DNA from: Corinectria fuckeliana
Lineage: Eukaryota; Ascomycota; Sordariomycetes; Hypocreales; Nectriaceae
DNA: 64,000 nt
NCBI GenBank assembly: GCA_019137255.1
Contig: WPDH01000178.1
Location: 1-64,000, forward strand
Direction of reading: 5' to 3'
Of this stretch, positions 25,279-38,100 are shown piece after piece (the first letter of the stretch is position 1; every line of letters begins with the position of its first letter). The notes beneath the pieces were generated by a model, which saw only the letters and a program-made list of their open reading frames with translations, was not told where the DNA came from and made no database searches. Position numbers and translations under genes: made by a program.

Positions 25279-27171
25279 ATGCTTCACTTCACAGAGTTTT
25301 TCAAAGTGATTAACGGACAACTCGAACGAGTCGTGGAAGCTCGATGCAGCCTCAATCCTTCTAAGTTGGAAGAGCTTCCCCCGGTGCCGGTCTCGACCCG
25401 GAAAGATGTTGAGAGAGCTTTCGAATGTGCTAAGACGGCTGCTGTTTCCTGGTCTACCACTTCATACTAAGAACGACAAGAGGTAGTAGCTCGTTTTGCA
25501 GCTGGCCTCGAGAAACAGAAGGAGAGTTTCGCTGTTATGTTGACTCGAGAGCAGGGAAAGCCTGTGAGTTCGCCAGAGTTCATGCTGTTCTGATTGAGAT
25601 TCCCAACACTCTATAGCTGAAAATCGCACGTGCCAGACTGGATATGTCCATCGAGTTTCCTCAGAGGCTATGCCAAGCTACCTGAGCTGGATGAGGTCGT
25701 CGAGGATACACCAGGTCGCCGAACTCTCGGTACACTCCCCTTGGTTCGTCAAGCACAATACGCGTCCAGGTTTTTTGACAGGGCACTAACGACTAGAAGG
25801 TGTTGCCGTTGGTATTGTACCTTGGAACTGTACGTATATTCAATTGCCTGCAGCCCCTTTGAGACTTCTGATATGCAAAGCTGACATTACTTAGTCCCGG
25901 CTCATTTAAGTAACTTCAGGTTCTCCCTTGAGTTGGAACATCATTAACCCACAAGGCAGCTACTGCAATGCTCGGACCGGCAATCGTCGCAGGAAACTCT
26001 TTCATTCTCAAGCCATCGTGCAGAACCCCATGACGTTTGTTCCGACTGCAAGGCTGAAGCTCCGCGCAGGCCGTTCACGCCCTATTGCAACCTCAAACTC
26101 GCTGAGTTGGGCATTGAGTACTTTCCTCCCGGCGTGTTCCAGGCATTGAGTTGCAACGATGATCTCGGTCCCTGGTTGACAGCGCATCCTGGCGCGGACA
26201 AGGTGAGTTTACGGGATCGACTGCAACCGGTAAACGTTTCATGCGGACTTGTGCAGAAACTCTGAAGCGCGTGACGCTTGAGCTGCAAGTCATCGACGTT
26301 GGGTCACGACGAAACACCAATCATCAATCTATATAGTGGGGGGAATGATGCTGCTATTGTCTGCGGCGACGTCGACGTTAAAACGATTGCTCCCAAGGTT
26401 AGCGGTTGGTAAAGTGTTTATTCTCAGGGTCCCCACTGACATACGTTATTACCAGCTTGCGTTTTCGGCACTCGTGAATTCAAGCCAGCCAAGTCGGTGA
26501 GTACGTCGCAGTGTACTCTCACACTGACAGGGAACAGGTCTGCATTTCCATCAAGCGGATATATGTTCACGAGGCGATCTATGATGAGCTCTTGAAAGAA
26601 TTGGCTTCAGAGGTCGGCAAGCTTCACATGGCTGATGGCTTGGAGAAGGGTGCCATCCTGGGACCAGTTCAGAACCAGCTACAATTTGACAAGGTCAAGG
26701 ATCTGCTGGCAGACATTGAGTCTCGGAAATTCACTATCGCTGCCGGGTCAATTGGCTCATCGACTGTCGGCAAGGGATACTTCATTACTCCCACTGTTGC
26801 GGACAACCCCCCAGATGAATCTCGGATCGTTGTCGAAGAGCCGTTCGGTACGTTGCCATTCCGTGCAACCCGTTAACGCTGACTGACTACTAACGACAAA
26901 TGCGCAGGGCCTGTCTTCCCAGTCTTGAAGTGGAAGGATCAGGAGGAAGTTTTGCAACGTGCCAATGATACCCTTGCGGGTCTTGGAGCTTCTGTCTAGA
27001 CCAAGGATATTGCGCGAGCTAAGAGAATGGCTAAGAAGATGAAGGCTGGGACTTGAAGTGCAACCGCATGTCTCCTTTGGTGGGCACAAGCAGAGTGGCA
27101 TTAGAGCGGAACATGGACTTGAGGGTATCCGGTCGTATTGTAACCCGGCTGTGTATGTAACGGAGGGCTGA
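25279..27171 (+). pseudogene. Aldehyde dehydrogenase pseudogene
   Basis: Starting MLHFTEFF, the sequence follows an NAD(P)-dependent aldehyde dehydrogenase from N- to C-terminus: RKDVERAFECAKTAA and REQGKP (25,390-25,565), a GYAKLPELDEVVEDTPGRR segment, VGIVPWN at an exon end, GPAIVAGNSFILKPS, GADK then VSFTGSTATGK (NAD site), and late motifs to GGHKQSGIRAEHG...VYVTEG. It is broken in several ways: TAA at 25,468-25,470, a one-base shift near 25,655, disruption of the catalytic ELGG segment after 26,260, a damaged NSGQVC catalytic-cysteine region near 26,475-26,545, and TAG at 26,997-26,999 where the family has Trp. TAA for CAA and TAG for TGG are both RIP-type changes. It cannot encode an active enzyme. 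Confidence 0.85.
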
Positions 27172-29498
27172 AATCTCCCTACGTGACCGGTCTGGCGCAA
27201 AGCTTGGAGACCAAGGAATGATGTTCAATACTATTCAGTTATCGAAACACAAGTGAGATAAAAGCGCTACGATAATAGATTGTCATGGGATTAGCATTAG
27301 ACTGCATAATATCCAGCCATGACCGTGGTAGCGAATAGGCTGTAATGGGACAACCCTGTGCGGGATACTTTCATCAATGACAGATATGTATGAGACTCGC
27401 TCACCTCTTATAACATTCTGATAGACTTCTTCGTTTTAAGTCAACCAAAGGACGCTTACCAAACCACAAGTCAAAGCGCAATGGCCTTGATTGGTTGCAT
27501 AGTTGCACTACAAAAGTGGCGCGATAAGACGCAGCTTGATATTTCCTCGCCGAAAGCTGTGGTGGAACTCGCCATGATTCCGCCCTAGTCCACGCAAACG
27601 TGATGTGCATATTATAATTAGTAGTTTTTCCTCATCGGCCTGTCTTAAACTCCTAGCCATCTCGCTCTGCAGTGCCGCTACTATCTGTAGTCTAGATGGA
27701 GATAGCGAGATGGAGGTGTGGATTCCATGAATGGGTGTCTCGCTGATGTTCCTTTATCAGATATCTAACCGTCTGCGGTAACTTGACATGTGAATGACAA
27801 GGTAGCCTGTCTAGAAAGCATTAATATCGGAAACTGGATCGCGGTATCTTATCCTGCATAAGCTAGTCGGTGTAGTATAGGCTCCGTGTAGACTGCACAC
27901 CATGCCCTTCTTAGTACTATGAATGTAATCATGATTTGTAACTTATAGTGTCTTATAATGTTAACCAAACAGATACATGACAAATCAGCAAGCTACCTAT
28001 GTAGCAATGCGTCTTGCCAGTATTCTCACCAGTATCCCCTTTTTTCCAAGTCTTTCAACCTGGAGGGGAACCTTGAGAGGGTCGTGGGGGTCGGGTTGCT
28101 CTTTCATTACAGCAGGATTGCCATCCTTGCTGGCGGCCGTTCTCTAATGCAAGCGGGCTTATCCTCCCCGCTGCGGTCAGTCTTGCGTGCTTGTTAACAG
28201 TACTGTCTATGACCCACCCACTTTGTGATATCAATCAACAGAACCTGGGTGAGCCATGTATACATGCGTGCTTGCTTCGACGCTGCCGAAATAGGCAGCC
28301 CAGCGGCACCTGTTGTAAGACCACGTCAGCCATGCGGGCGTCCTGCGGTCAGATATTAGCACGTTCCCAGCAGGGAAGTTTCCTTTGGGAGGAGATATCG
28401 ACCCTAAGCTGGGTATGATAGTCCTCTCACATACGACAAAAGAGTGATGGGTACCTGGCCTTTGTCTTCGGTTGAAGACTAGGGAGTGCTCCAGATGTCA
28501 GCAGTCAGTGGGGGCATGGAGTTAAGACAAGCAGGAAGGGCGCTACTGCAGACTATCGTCGCGGGAACTCGGGATAAGCCGCCCGCAGAAGCCGCCAGGA
28601 AACAGTTTGCAATGTGAGACTTGTCATTCACGTTGTCTATAGTCGATCGGAGGTAAGCTACCGAGACTACCTAGATTAGGTACTTACCTACCTACCTACC
28701 AACCTGGCTTACCTTGTGCACTCAATTCGTGCATCGTCCTATACAATAGGTGGGAGGGATCAGCTGTCAGCACCCTGGCTCTCTCTCCCCCTCTCTCCCT
28801 ATCCCCGTTTCCCCGGTTGTCCCGTATCTACTGCTTACTATACGCTGACTGCACAACACGCAGCAAGCTCATCTACGGCACAGCCATGTTGTCGGCTCGC
28901 CCCGAACGAACTGAGCATAAGTGCCGGATCTCTGTAAGTGTGCGGAGGATCGGAGGATCGGACGCAGTAAGTATAAGCTCCATCCACAGGACTCTTCATA
29001 CCTGTGCCACCGTTAGCTTTAACCTAATGAGGCGGATGCACCGGTTATCACTCCGGTTATCACTCCGGCTATCACTGTTGGTCGAATAAGTATCCTTGCA
29101 GTGGCTTCAACCTCTGCCTTCCCAGCCCTTCACTTTAAGTAGCGGATAAAAGATTCCCTTTAGCTTCCGCCAAGCTTATCGCATGTGCCGTGCAGGGGTC
29201 TTGCGGGCGGTTAGCACTGAGTGAGAGAAGTACCTGAAAGTACTTGGGTTTTGGTGAGGAATAGCCCGCGGCTGAAGTACCAACAGTGCTAGTGCTGGTG
29301 GTGCAGGGTAGGCCGCGGGTCCCGTGACCAGGGATGAGTCTTACTAATTACAGCAGCCAAAGAGACTCAACAATCGAATAGTAGACTGACTACTAGTAAC
29401 CGTAAGGATCAATCTAACAACAACCTTACTCCCCCCATGCATTCCATATCAAATGATGAGCGAGCACCCGGGTCTTGAATCCACCAGGTCGCCCGGAG
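27172..29498. other. Intergenic, 2.3 kb
   Basis: No gene is supported. Short tandem repeats occur near 28,681-28,710 (ACCT units) and at 29,041-29,076. The last few hundred bases are the presumed promoter of the cluster regulator. Confidence 0.5.
29041..29076. repeat. Three copies of a 12-bp tandem repeat
   Basis: CCGGTTATCACT occurs twice and CCGGCTATCACT once, in tandem. It is too short to interpret; it lies about 420 bp upstream of the regulator's start. Confidence 0.85.
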
Positions 29499-31625
29499 AT
29501 GACGAGCTTGTTCGACAAGATGAGACCAGCATCTTCCGGCACCCCGTTCACGTCGCAACATGCTTGTGAGGTTTGCAGGCAAGTTCTCACTTCGGATTGT
29601 TGATTCGGATGCTGAATGCTGACGGTTCAACTTCAACATCCAGAGAGCGCAAAGTCAGATGTGATCGAGCACTGCCAAAATGCAGGTTTGTGTTCGGGAG
29701 GCCCTCCACGAAGCTCGAGCCTCGAGCACGGGAACCGTGAAAGCTGACGCGCGTTATGTGCCTTGTTTGACGTGAAGGCGGTGCGATCGCCTCAACCAGC
29801 CGTGCAGCTACAACCAAGCCCGCCAGCGTCGCACACGCGACGAGCAGCTGCAGCAGCTCCAGGAGCGGCTGGCCAAGACCGAGGCCCAGCTCGCCCTGAA
29901 CACGCCGCGAGCATCCGCGTCAATATCCACGCCGGGCACGAACCCGAACTCGCGGCGAAGCTCACAGTATCAGCTCCCGACGACGATGGCCTCGCGTGGC
30001 CGAACGGTTTCGGCGTCAGCCCACTCCGCCACCACCAACGATGCCATGGATCTAGACAGGACCAGGATGGTGGGCGCGGGCATGGATGTACCCACGACCA
30101 ACTCTCCCCTGCTTGACATCGACCTCTTCACCTCCTTCACCGAGGACGTCGACTCCCACGTTGCGCTCGACTGGACCAATCAGCCGCTGACGGCGCTCGA
30201 ACCACTGGACAGCCTCCTCCTCAACCGCCTCTCACCACCGTCATTGCCTCCCGGCGGCCCAGAGGAAGACATACCGCCAGCCGAGCTGAGTACCCTGCAC
30301 AACCACTACTTCGAATCCGTCTACTTCTCCTTTCCCTTCCTCCACAGAGATCGTTTCGCGGCCGAGTCCACAGGCGGTGGCGGTAACGCGGCAGTGAGTG
30401 CCCTGGTTTACGCCGTGGCTCTCGCCGGCTGCGCGCACTCTGCCCAATACTCGCATAGGCAGTTTACGTGTTACAACCTGGCACGCAACTATGCCGAGAA
30501 GTGCGAGCGAGACGACCACCTGAACGACCTCAACTTCATTCAGGCTTTGTTGTTCATCGGCCGGTTCGAGGCCATGGACCGGAAGCTGGAAAGGAGCTGG
30601 CTGACTCTGGGACGCGCCGCCATGCTGTGCAGGCTCTTGAAGCTGCCTCAGATGGACCAGGTCTCAGATGGCGACAGAGCACCTGTTGAAAGCGGCCAGG
30701 GCGGTTCGCGTCTGTGTCTGCCGTATACCGACGATCCGGCTCTCTTGGAGGAACGAAGACGAACCTTCTGGGGCCTTTACATACTGCAGAGCTATGTGAA
30801 AACACGAACCGGCTGGGAATGTCAGCTGGGTGATGTCAAGGTGCGTCTGACTCTCCCGCAGCCACCCGATGTGCCGTGAGCTGACCGTTTACTGACTAGA
30901 AGTTCCGAATCAACCTGCCATCGCCAGGTCTGCTGAATTCCGATCTAGTTCCGCTCAAATTGCCGTTCCTGTCAAAAGTAGACAGCCAACCCTGCCCGGA
31001 GATCTCGTCCTACGCAGGCTGCGTCCTGATGGTAGATCTGGCGCTGCGCTGCTTCGACAACGGACAAGAACGCGCCACGGCCGGCTTTTGGGACAGTTAT
31101 TGCGCCCTAGTCAAGACAACAGACGAGCTCTTTCGCATGCTCAAGCGCCATCTTAACGCGACTTCGATCCGAGAAGACCCTGTGGCCTTCAGCTTGTACC
31201 TGAACCTGCGCGCCACCGAGATCTTTTCGCACGAGTCGGCGATTGCGCAGAGCGAGGAGCAGGGACTCCCACCGCTGATGACGGCCGAGAGCCAACGGCG
31301 TGCCACGGCTGCTGCGTTCCAGATCTCCAGCGCCGTGCGCCTCAACCTGCCGTCGCCGTGGAAGGCGGACAGCGACATCATCATGCTGCAGGCCATCTTC
31401 ATCGCCTGGCCTCTTACTATGGCTCTCAAGGCGTTGCACCGCGAACTCGTGTCTGGCGGGAGCCGCGAGACTGTGAGCGGTGTCGTGGCGTCTTCGAGAC
31501 TGCTTCTCGCTGCCTTGGATCATATCGAGGAGTCGGGCGGGCACTGGCATCAATGCGTAGCCCACGTTGAGACTGAGCTCCAGGAATGGGATGAGAAGAA
31601 CGGCTTCGACTCTTTGGCATTGTAG
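29499..31625 (+). CDS. DEP6: Zn2Cys6 transcription factor, cluster regulator (DEP6 counterpart)
   Basis: Four exons (29,499-29,578; 29,644-29,685; 29,778-30,840; 30,900-31,625) give 636 residues. The DNA-binding domain is assembled across the first two introns: CEVC, RERKVRC, DRALPKC, RRC and DRLNQPC form a complete CX2CX6CX6CX2CX6C cluster at about residues 24-51, followed by a basic linker and a coiled-coil-like QLQQLQERLAKTEAQL. The middle region has the fungal-specific factor (MHR) look, from YFESVYFSFPFLHRDRF onward. The first intron uses a GC donor (AGGCAAGT) and the second an AAG acceptor. It is the first gene of the cluster and is transcribed toward the convergent PKS. I infer that it controls the cluster; the DEP6 assignment rests on position and family. 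Its start is the first in-frame ATG upstream of the zinc cluster. Confidence 0.82.
29579..29643 (+). other. Non-canonical GC-AG intron in the Zn2Cys6 motif
   Basis: The 65-bp intron begins GCAAGT after AG and ends CATCCAG, with a branch-like GCTGAC. Removing it joins CEVC to RERKVRC exactly in frame. Confidence 0.7.
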
Positions 31626-32143
31626 CAGTTGCTTTATTGGTGGGTCTGTTTCAGCAGGAACACACCAGCCCAGACAACGGTTCTTACGCAGCCGGCCAAA
31701 AGGAAGGATTAGGAATAGGCTTGCTTGATTGTTATGAAGGAATCCGCAAGAAGGAAAACATAGCAACTACGACCAGAAGCTTCTGCTTATAATAATACAG
31801 AAGATAAAATCCCAAGGAACGAGGCTACTAAAAGGCATGCCCTCCCGACTAAGCTGGGCAGGCAACTCCTCTAAGTAGGCAGCCTAGTTGACTGTGAGCC
31901 CTCTGGCCATTCTGCCCTATAAGCTTAGAATCCACCAACACATTGCATGATCTGCAAGGAGTTAGTGGCACGTCATGGCGTTGATGAGGAATGACACTGG
32001 ATCTTCACTCTACATGCGATTCATATTCGGAGATTTCTCAGGCAGGTTATCACAGAAGCAATGTGATATTTGATCCCCCCGGGCTAGACAGGGCAACCGC
32101 TAGTAATTATTGTTTGATAAATGTACGGAATCTAGATCACCCC
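31626..32143. other. Convergent spacer between regulator and PKS
   Basis: About 0.5 kb holding the 3' ends of two converging genes. No coding potential is seen. Confidence 0.6.
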
Positions 32144-35100
32144 TTACTCTGCAAGAATCCCCTGTGTCACACAAACCAGCTCCGCAAACTTGGAAATGGT
32201 GAGCGAGGGGCTCAACAGCTGCTGAAAGGCGATGTCAAGCGCCATCTCCTTGAAGATCCAATTCCTCAACTCGGCGCCAATCATGCTGTCGATCCCATAG
32301 CTCGCGATAGACCGTGCGCCGTCATCGTCGGCGAACTCGGCCTCGTCCACCAGCAGTATGCGCGCCAACTTGGCCACGAAGTGGTCGCGCACCAGGTCCG
32401 CCGCCTTGGCCGGGGACTCTTCTCCGGCCGCCTTGAGCCGCGTAAGCATCGAGCCCGCCTCATCGCCGCCGCTCTGGTTCCCGCCGCTGCACTCCTGAAT
32501 CGCGTGGACCAGTGTCGAGAAGCGCGGGTCGGCGGCCCAGAAGGCGTCTACGTCAGCCTCGCGGCTGGCCTTGTGCAGCTCAGCAGGATCCAGGCCAACG
32601 ACGAGGTGGTCGAAGTCCGCGCCTTGCTGCCTCTGCTTCTGCTGCTCCAGGATAGCAACCTCGAACGAGTCCAGGAGCGCCTCCTCGTCGATGCCGTACA
32701 TGCCCTTGCGCTTGAGGGAGTCTTCCAGCTCGAGGCTCTGTGCCACGACGCCGACGCCGAGAACCATGGGAAGGACCACGGCGCAGGCCGGCTTGCCTTG
32801 GGAGCGGCGCAGGCGGGCCAGGGCGTCCATGTAGGAGTTGGCCGCGGCGTAGTTGGCTTGGGCTGGCGTTCCGAGTATGCCGGACACCGAGCTCGTCATG
32901 AGAAAGAAGTCCAGAGGCAGGTCGGCCGTTGCTTCGTGGAGGTGCTTGCTCCCGAGCACCTTCGGTCGGATAGAGGCAGTCCAGTTCTCGTACGGCATGT
33001 TCTGGAAGAGACCATCCTGCATTCATGATTCACGTCAGTATACATGCCAGTGAACACATCGTGCTACTCGAAACCCCCATAGAGGCAGACTCACCCGCAA
33101 GACCATAGCAGCGTTGACAACACCGCGAATTGGCCGCTCGGCCGGGATCGAGCCGACGGCCTTCTCGACGTCCTCCTCGACGGCTGCATCGCCCCTGAAG
33201 ACCTGTACGTTGGCACCCCGAGCTTCCAAGTCCCTGACCAGGATAGCGGCTTGCTCGGAGTCTGTGCCCGACCTAGACAGGAACGCAAAATTGCGCGCTC
33301 CCGTCTTCATCATCCACGAGGTGAGGCTGCGTCCAAGACCACCAAGGCATCCCACCAAGAGGTACGTGGCGTCCGGCCGCAGGCTCAAGTGCGGACGGGT
33401 CCGTACCACATGCACCGTGCCGTTGCCGGCCTCGTGGGCAATGACCGTCTTTGTGCCGCAGAGCGAGTCCGAGAAACAGGCGACACTCTCGTTTAGCTCT
33501 GCAATGTTGCCGACGGCTAGAGCGGGTGCTGCGAGGAGACCCTGGCGGAAGAGGGTGACGATTTGCTCGAGCAGTCGTCCCAGGATGCGAGGCTTCTTGA
33601 AGAGACTCACCATGTTGACCGACAAGTAGCTCGCTCCGCGATTTGCCGGGAGAGAGTCGAGGAACGGGATCGAAGAGGCGCTGCCACAGCTCACAAATCG
33701 TGAGAAGGCTGGTAGGTTCCTCCACGCCTCTCGCGCCACTGATGGCTCGACCGATCCGCCGGAGAGTACCACGTCGATATCCAGGTCAACCAGCACTTGC
33801 GTAGAGTAGTCGACCAAAATCTGGTCCTTGGGCAGACCAAATACTGTCTCCGCCTTCCGGGCTTCGTCCGCATCGCGTACAGCGACGTACGGAAGACCCC
33901 CAAGCGCCTGGGTTACTCTGACGGCAGCTGCCCCGAGGAGTCCCGACCCGGGCAGAATTAGAACGGACTCCTTCCCCCGAAGCCTTGCAAGAGTGTCGAG
34001 ACCGTAAAGAGCGGCACCGTAATACATCGGGAGGCCGGCTAAGGTGATGCATTGCTCTTCCGCATCAAGCTTCTGGACCAGACACTCCTCAACGCGTTGA
34101 AAGTTGGAAAGCTTGTCGGAGCTGAAAGCAACGACATGGTCCCCAGACGATACCTTTGTGACGGCGGCGCCGACGCGAGTAACGACGCCGGCAGCTTCGT
34201 GGCTGAAGTCGGTCTCGAAGGAGGCGCCCGAGATGACGGATTGGTCTTCACCGTTCAAGCCTGTCGCCAGCGGCCGGAACTCGACCTCGTCTGGGTGCAG
34301 TGGCGTTTCGTTTAGATGAGCATGTCTAAAGACCACCTTTCCAGCCTCGACCTGGCCCACCAGTCTGGCTTCGGGATCGTAGGGCTGCGGCTCCGTGTCG
34401 CCACCGGCGTGTCCGTATGTTTGGTTGATGTTTTCGGACGGGATGAGGCGGCTGATGAGGACCTGACCGTCTCGGGCAAGGTATTCAGTCTCAAGTTGTC
34501 CTTGGTTCCCAAAAAGAGTAGTTGCCAGAGCCGTCGTTCTCGAAAGGAACTCTTCAGAGGCAACGTCCTCTGGGACAAAGTCGATGAGCGTCGCCTGGAG
34601 GGAGGCTCTTTCGGAACGGAGTGAGCGCAAAAGCCCGCGTGTCATGGCGTACTCGGGGCTCACGCTGTCCCCTGAGATACCGCCGGAGGATACCCACAAG
34701 AGTTTCGTGGCGTCGGACAGGGTCTTCTGGAGGTGAAGGAACTCTGGTTCCGTCATGGTGGCCACGAGTGGGCGCTCGAGGTCGGCTAGCATGATGACGC
34801 TGGCGCCTGGTGGGCAAGGGTCTCCCAGACGGAGTGGCTCGACTTCAAACCCCTTTCGCTCGAAGTAGTGCTGCAAGCGAGTGACGTGCTCGGTGGGAGT
34901 AGTGCAGTACATGAGCTTAATGGGCGTCGATTCAGTCGTGTCGCTCTCCTTGATGCCCGAGACAACCAGGTTGGCATCCTTCAAAGATGCGGCTGAACCC
35001 GAGAGTCCGGCTTCCTTCAGGTCTTGGTCGGTCAAGGATGGGTCTTGTCTCATGGCAGCTTGGCCGCCCTCTACCAGAAGATCAGAAATGGTTCGCAGTG

Positions 35101-38100
35101 CATCGCGGGAAGCGTTGGGCGAGATGACGAGGTTGAAGGAGTCTTTCAGCTTCTCTTGAGACTGCCCGGTCAACCCAGCCGTCAGGTCAAGCTGCTCGAC
35201 GGAGACATTCTTGAACGCGCTTAGCTCTGCTTCAATCTCAGCTCCGTCCGCGCCGTTGGTGGCGGCTGTCAAACGGAGCTCAGGAAGTCTGGCTAGGAGA
35301 GGCGCGGCAGCCGAGGCGTCGGTGACGAGAACCCGCAAGCCTGGTGTCTTGAACTCGGCGAGCTCAACAAAGTCGACGACATCCAGGTGCTTCTGGGGGC
35401 CGCGCAGCAAAGAAGCATCCGGCTTGGACACAATATGGGCATAAGGGCGAGGCTGGGTGGGTTCCTGGAGGCGCTGGGGGATGGCAGCCTCGTAGGCGGT
35501 GCAACGCATGCTTCTGATCTCCATCAAGACCTGCCCGTCGCCCGCCAGCAGCTGGTTGTGGGCGTTGAACAGTCTCTGCCCGCGGGGGTCGATCCAGGAG
35601 AAGGCCGTGGCGCCGCCATCGTCAGCCAGCTGGGCCGCCGTCGGCTTCCAGATGACAATCTCTTCGGCACGGACAGGCACGGCGCCGAACTGCATGGCAC
35701 CCGCGCGGCCGGCCCAGATGGCGACGATCATCAGCTGCAGACACGAGTCCAGGACGGCCGGGTGCAGCACATGGCGAGACTCGCCCTCGGTCACGGCGGC
35801 CTTGACGTTGGTCGTGGCGTGGGCGCAGTACGCGGTCCCGTCGAAGGTGATGTTGTCCATGTCCTGGAACGTGGGTCCGTAGTTGAAGCCGACCTGCTTC
35901 AGAGCCTGGTTCCAGAGCTTGCCGGACGCGCGCTGCGGGAGGTTGGGCACGCTTCTGGCGACGGGCCTGCGCCGCCGGGTGTTGATGCTGATGCTTCCCG
36001 CCATGTGGTTCTTGCGGTGTCCTTCCAACGACACGGACGAGACGTTGAAGTCCCACCAGTGCCCGTCGGCTTCGTCGGTGTTGAGAAGCGAGGGCCGCAT
36101 GTTCAGGAGGACCTCGATGCCGTTGTCGTCGTCGGGCGTGACCAGGGCCTGCTGGATGGCGACGTCCCGGAAGACGTAGGACTCGATGTCCGACGGGGAC
36201 TCGGAAGCCTCGTCGATCTGGGCCACGGCCTCCATGGCCATGGAAAGGTACCCAGCCGCCGGGAACACGGCCTCTCCTCCGAGGGAGTGGTCCTGCAGCC
36301 AGGGCAGATCCTTGATGCGGAGGACGTTGCGCCACGTCGGCTCCGCCAGCGAACCGCCCGTCGTCAACTGACCCAGGACGTCGTGGCGAGGGAAGCGCGG
36401 AGAGCGCTGCTCCCTGCTCTCGCGGGACTCGGCCCAGAACGTCTTCGTCTTGTCCCACTGGTACGGCGGGAGGTCTACGATGAGGTTGCCGCTGCGTGGG
36501 ACGATCTTCCCAGACGGGTAGACGTCCTCGATGGCCGTGACTCTCTCCAGGTCCACGGGGAAATTGCGCAGGAACAACTCGCCGGCCAGCTTGAGTACTT
36601 GCTCGGCGCATCGGGAGCCGCGCACGAGGGTTGGTAGATACTGCAGCTTGTCGGCGTTCAGCTCCGCCTTGATCTGCCGGATCGGGCCGGAGAGAGCCGA
36701 GTGAGGCCCGATTTCGATCAAAACATCCACCCTGGGGACGTCGTTGCTCGTGAGGGCTGTCTGCAAGGCCTGGTTGAAGAGGACGGGGCTGACGAGGTTG
36801 GCGCTCCAGTACGTTTCGTCGAGGACTGCATCCTCGGGCAGCACGGTATTCGTCACCGATGAGATCATCATGGCCTTGGCTGACACGAGCCCTGTGAGGC
36901 TGCTCTGCCTGGCTTTCCGGACGAGTGCTTCGTACCTTTCGACAGCAGGAAGCATATGGCGTGAGTGGTACGCCTTGCCGTTGGTTTTGACGAGGCGGGC
37001 GAAGATGCTCTCGCCCTGCAGAGTTCTCTCGATGGCCTTCAACGCTTCAACATTGCCGCTCAGCGTGACGCCGGATGGCGAGTTGTGGCAGGCAACGACA
37101 ACCTCGGCCTTGTAGGGCTCGAGGTAGGGAGCCACGGCCTCTGCACCGAGACCCACGGCCATCATGGCGCCAGCCGTGTCGATGTCCTTGACAACCTGGC
37201 CGCGGTAGTAGGCTATCAAGATGGCCTCCGATTCCGTCAGGTATCCGGCGGCGAATGCGGCAGCAATCTCGCCGGACGAGTGGCCGAGGGTCACAGAAGG
37301 CTTGATGCCCCAGAGGCGGAGAAGCTGCACCAGGGCAACCTGAACAGCGGTGCAGAGCGGCTGGGAAAACTCGGCCTGGGCGACGCGGGAGACGGCGGGG
37401 TCCTCGAGGAGAGCCTCTTCCAACGTCCAAGAGGGTGCGTCGTCGAGGTCCTCCAAGACCATGTCCATGCGCCTGATTGACCAGAGGAAGGTCGGGTAGT
37501 AGGTCATCAGTTGCACGCCCATACGAGCCCATTGCGCTCCCTGGCCGGTGAAGACGAAGCCAAGGTCGCGGACCGTCTCCTTCTTGTCAGCGAGCGCAAG
37601 GTCCGGGAGGCCGTTGGTGAAGGTTCCATGGAGGGTGGCCGGCGTCGTGACCACCATGCCCTTGCTCTGGAAGCGCGTGCGGTGGTTTGCGAGGGTATAT
37701 GAAAGGTCGAGCAGGCTGTAGTCTGCAGCAACCTCCCCATGGGCCGCGGCGTTCCGCTTAAGAGCCCCCAGCTCGTGGGCGGAGAAGACCAACAGATACG
37801 GTCTGTTGCGGTTCACGGCTCCTCGCGCGAACTTGCCCTTGACGGCGGTCCCGGGCGTGGAGTACTTGTAGGACTGTGGCGAGACCAGCAGGGACTTGGG
37901 ACTCTCGACAACGGTGTGCGCGTTTGTGCCGCCGTATCTAAGCATCCGTCAGCAACTGTCATGGCTAGCTTATGCGTGTCACCAGTGCGGGTATGAACTA
38001 TAGAGTATACAGAGAGGGACTACCGTCATACCCAAAGGAGTTGACGCTGACTCTCGTGACAGGCAAATGCTTGGGCATGGGCGTCGGCTCGGTAGGCACG

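Noticed and set aside
27401..28937. Several short frames in the 2.3-kb intergenic region
   Set aside because: No homology, no consistent splicing and no coding-like pattern.
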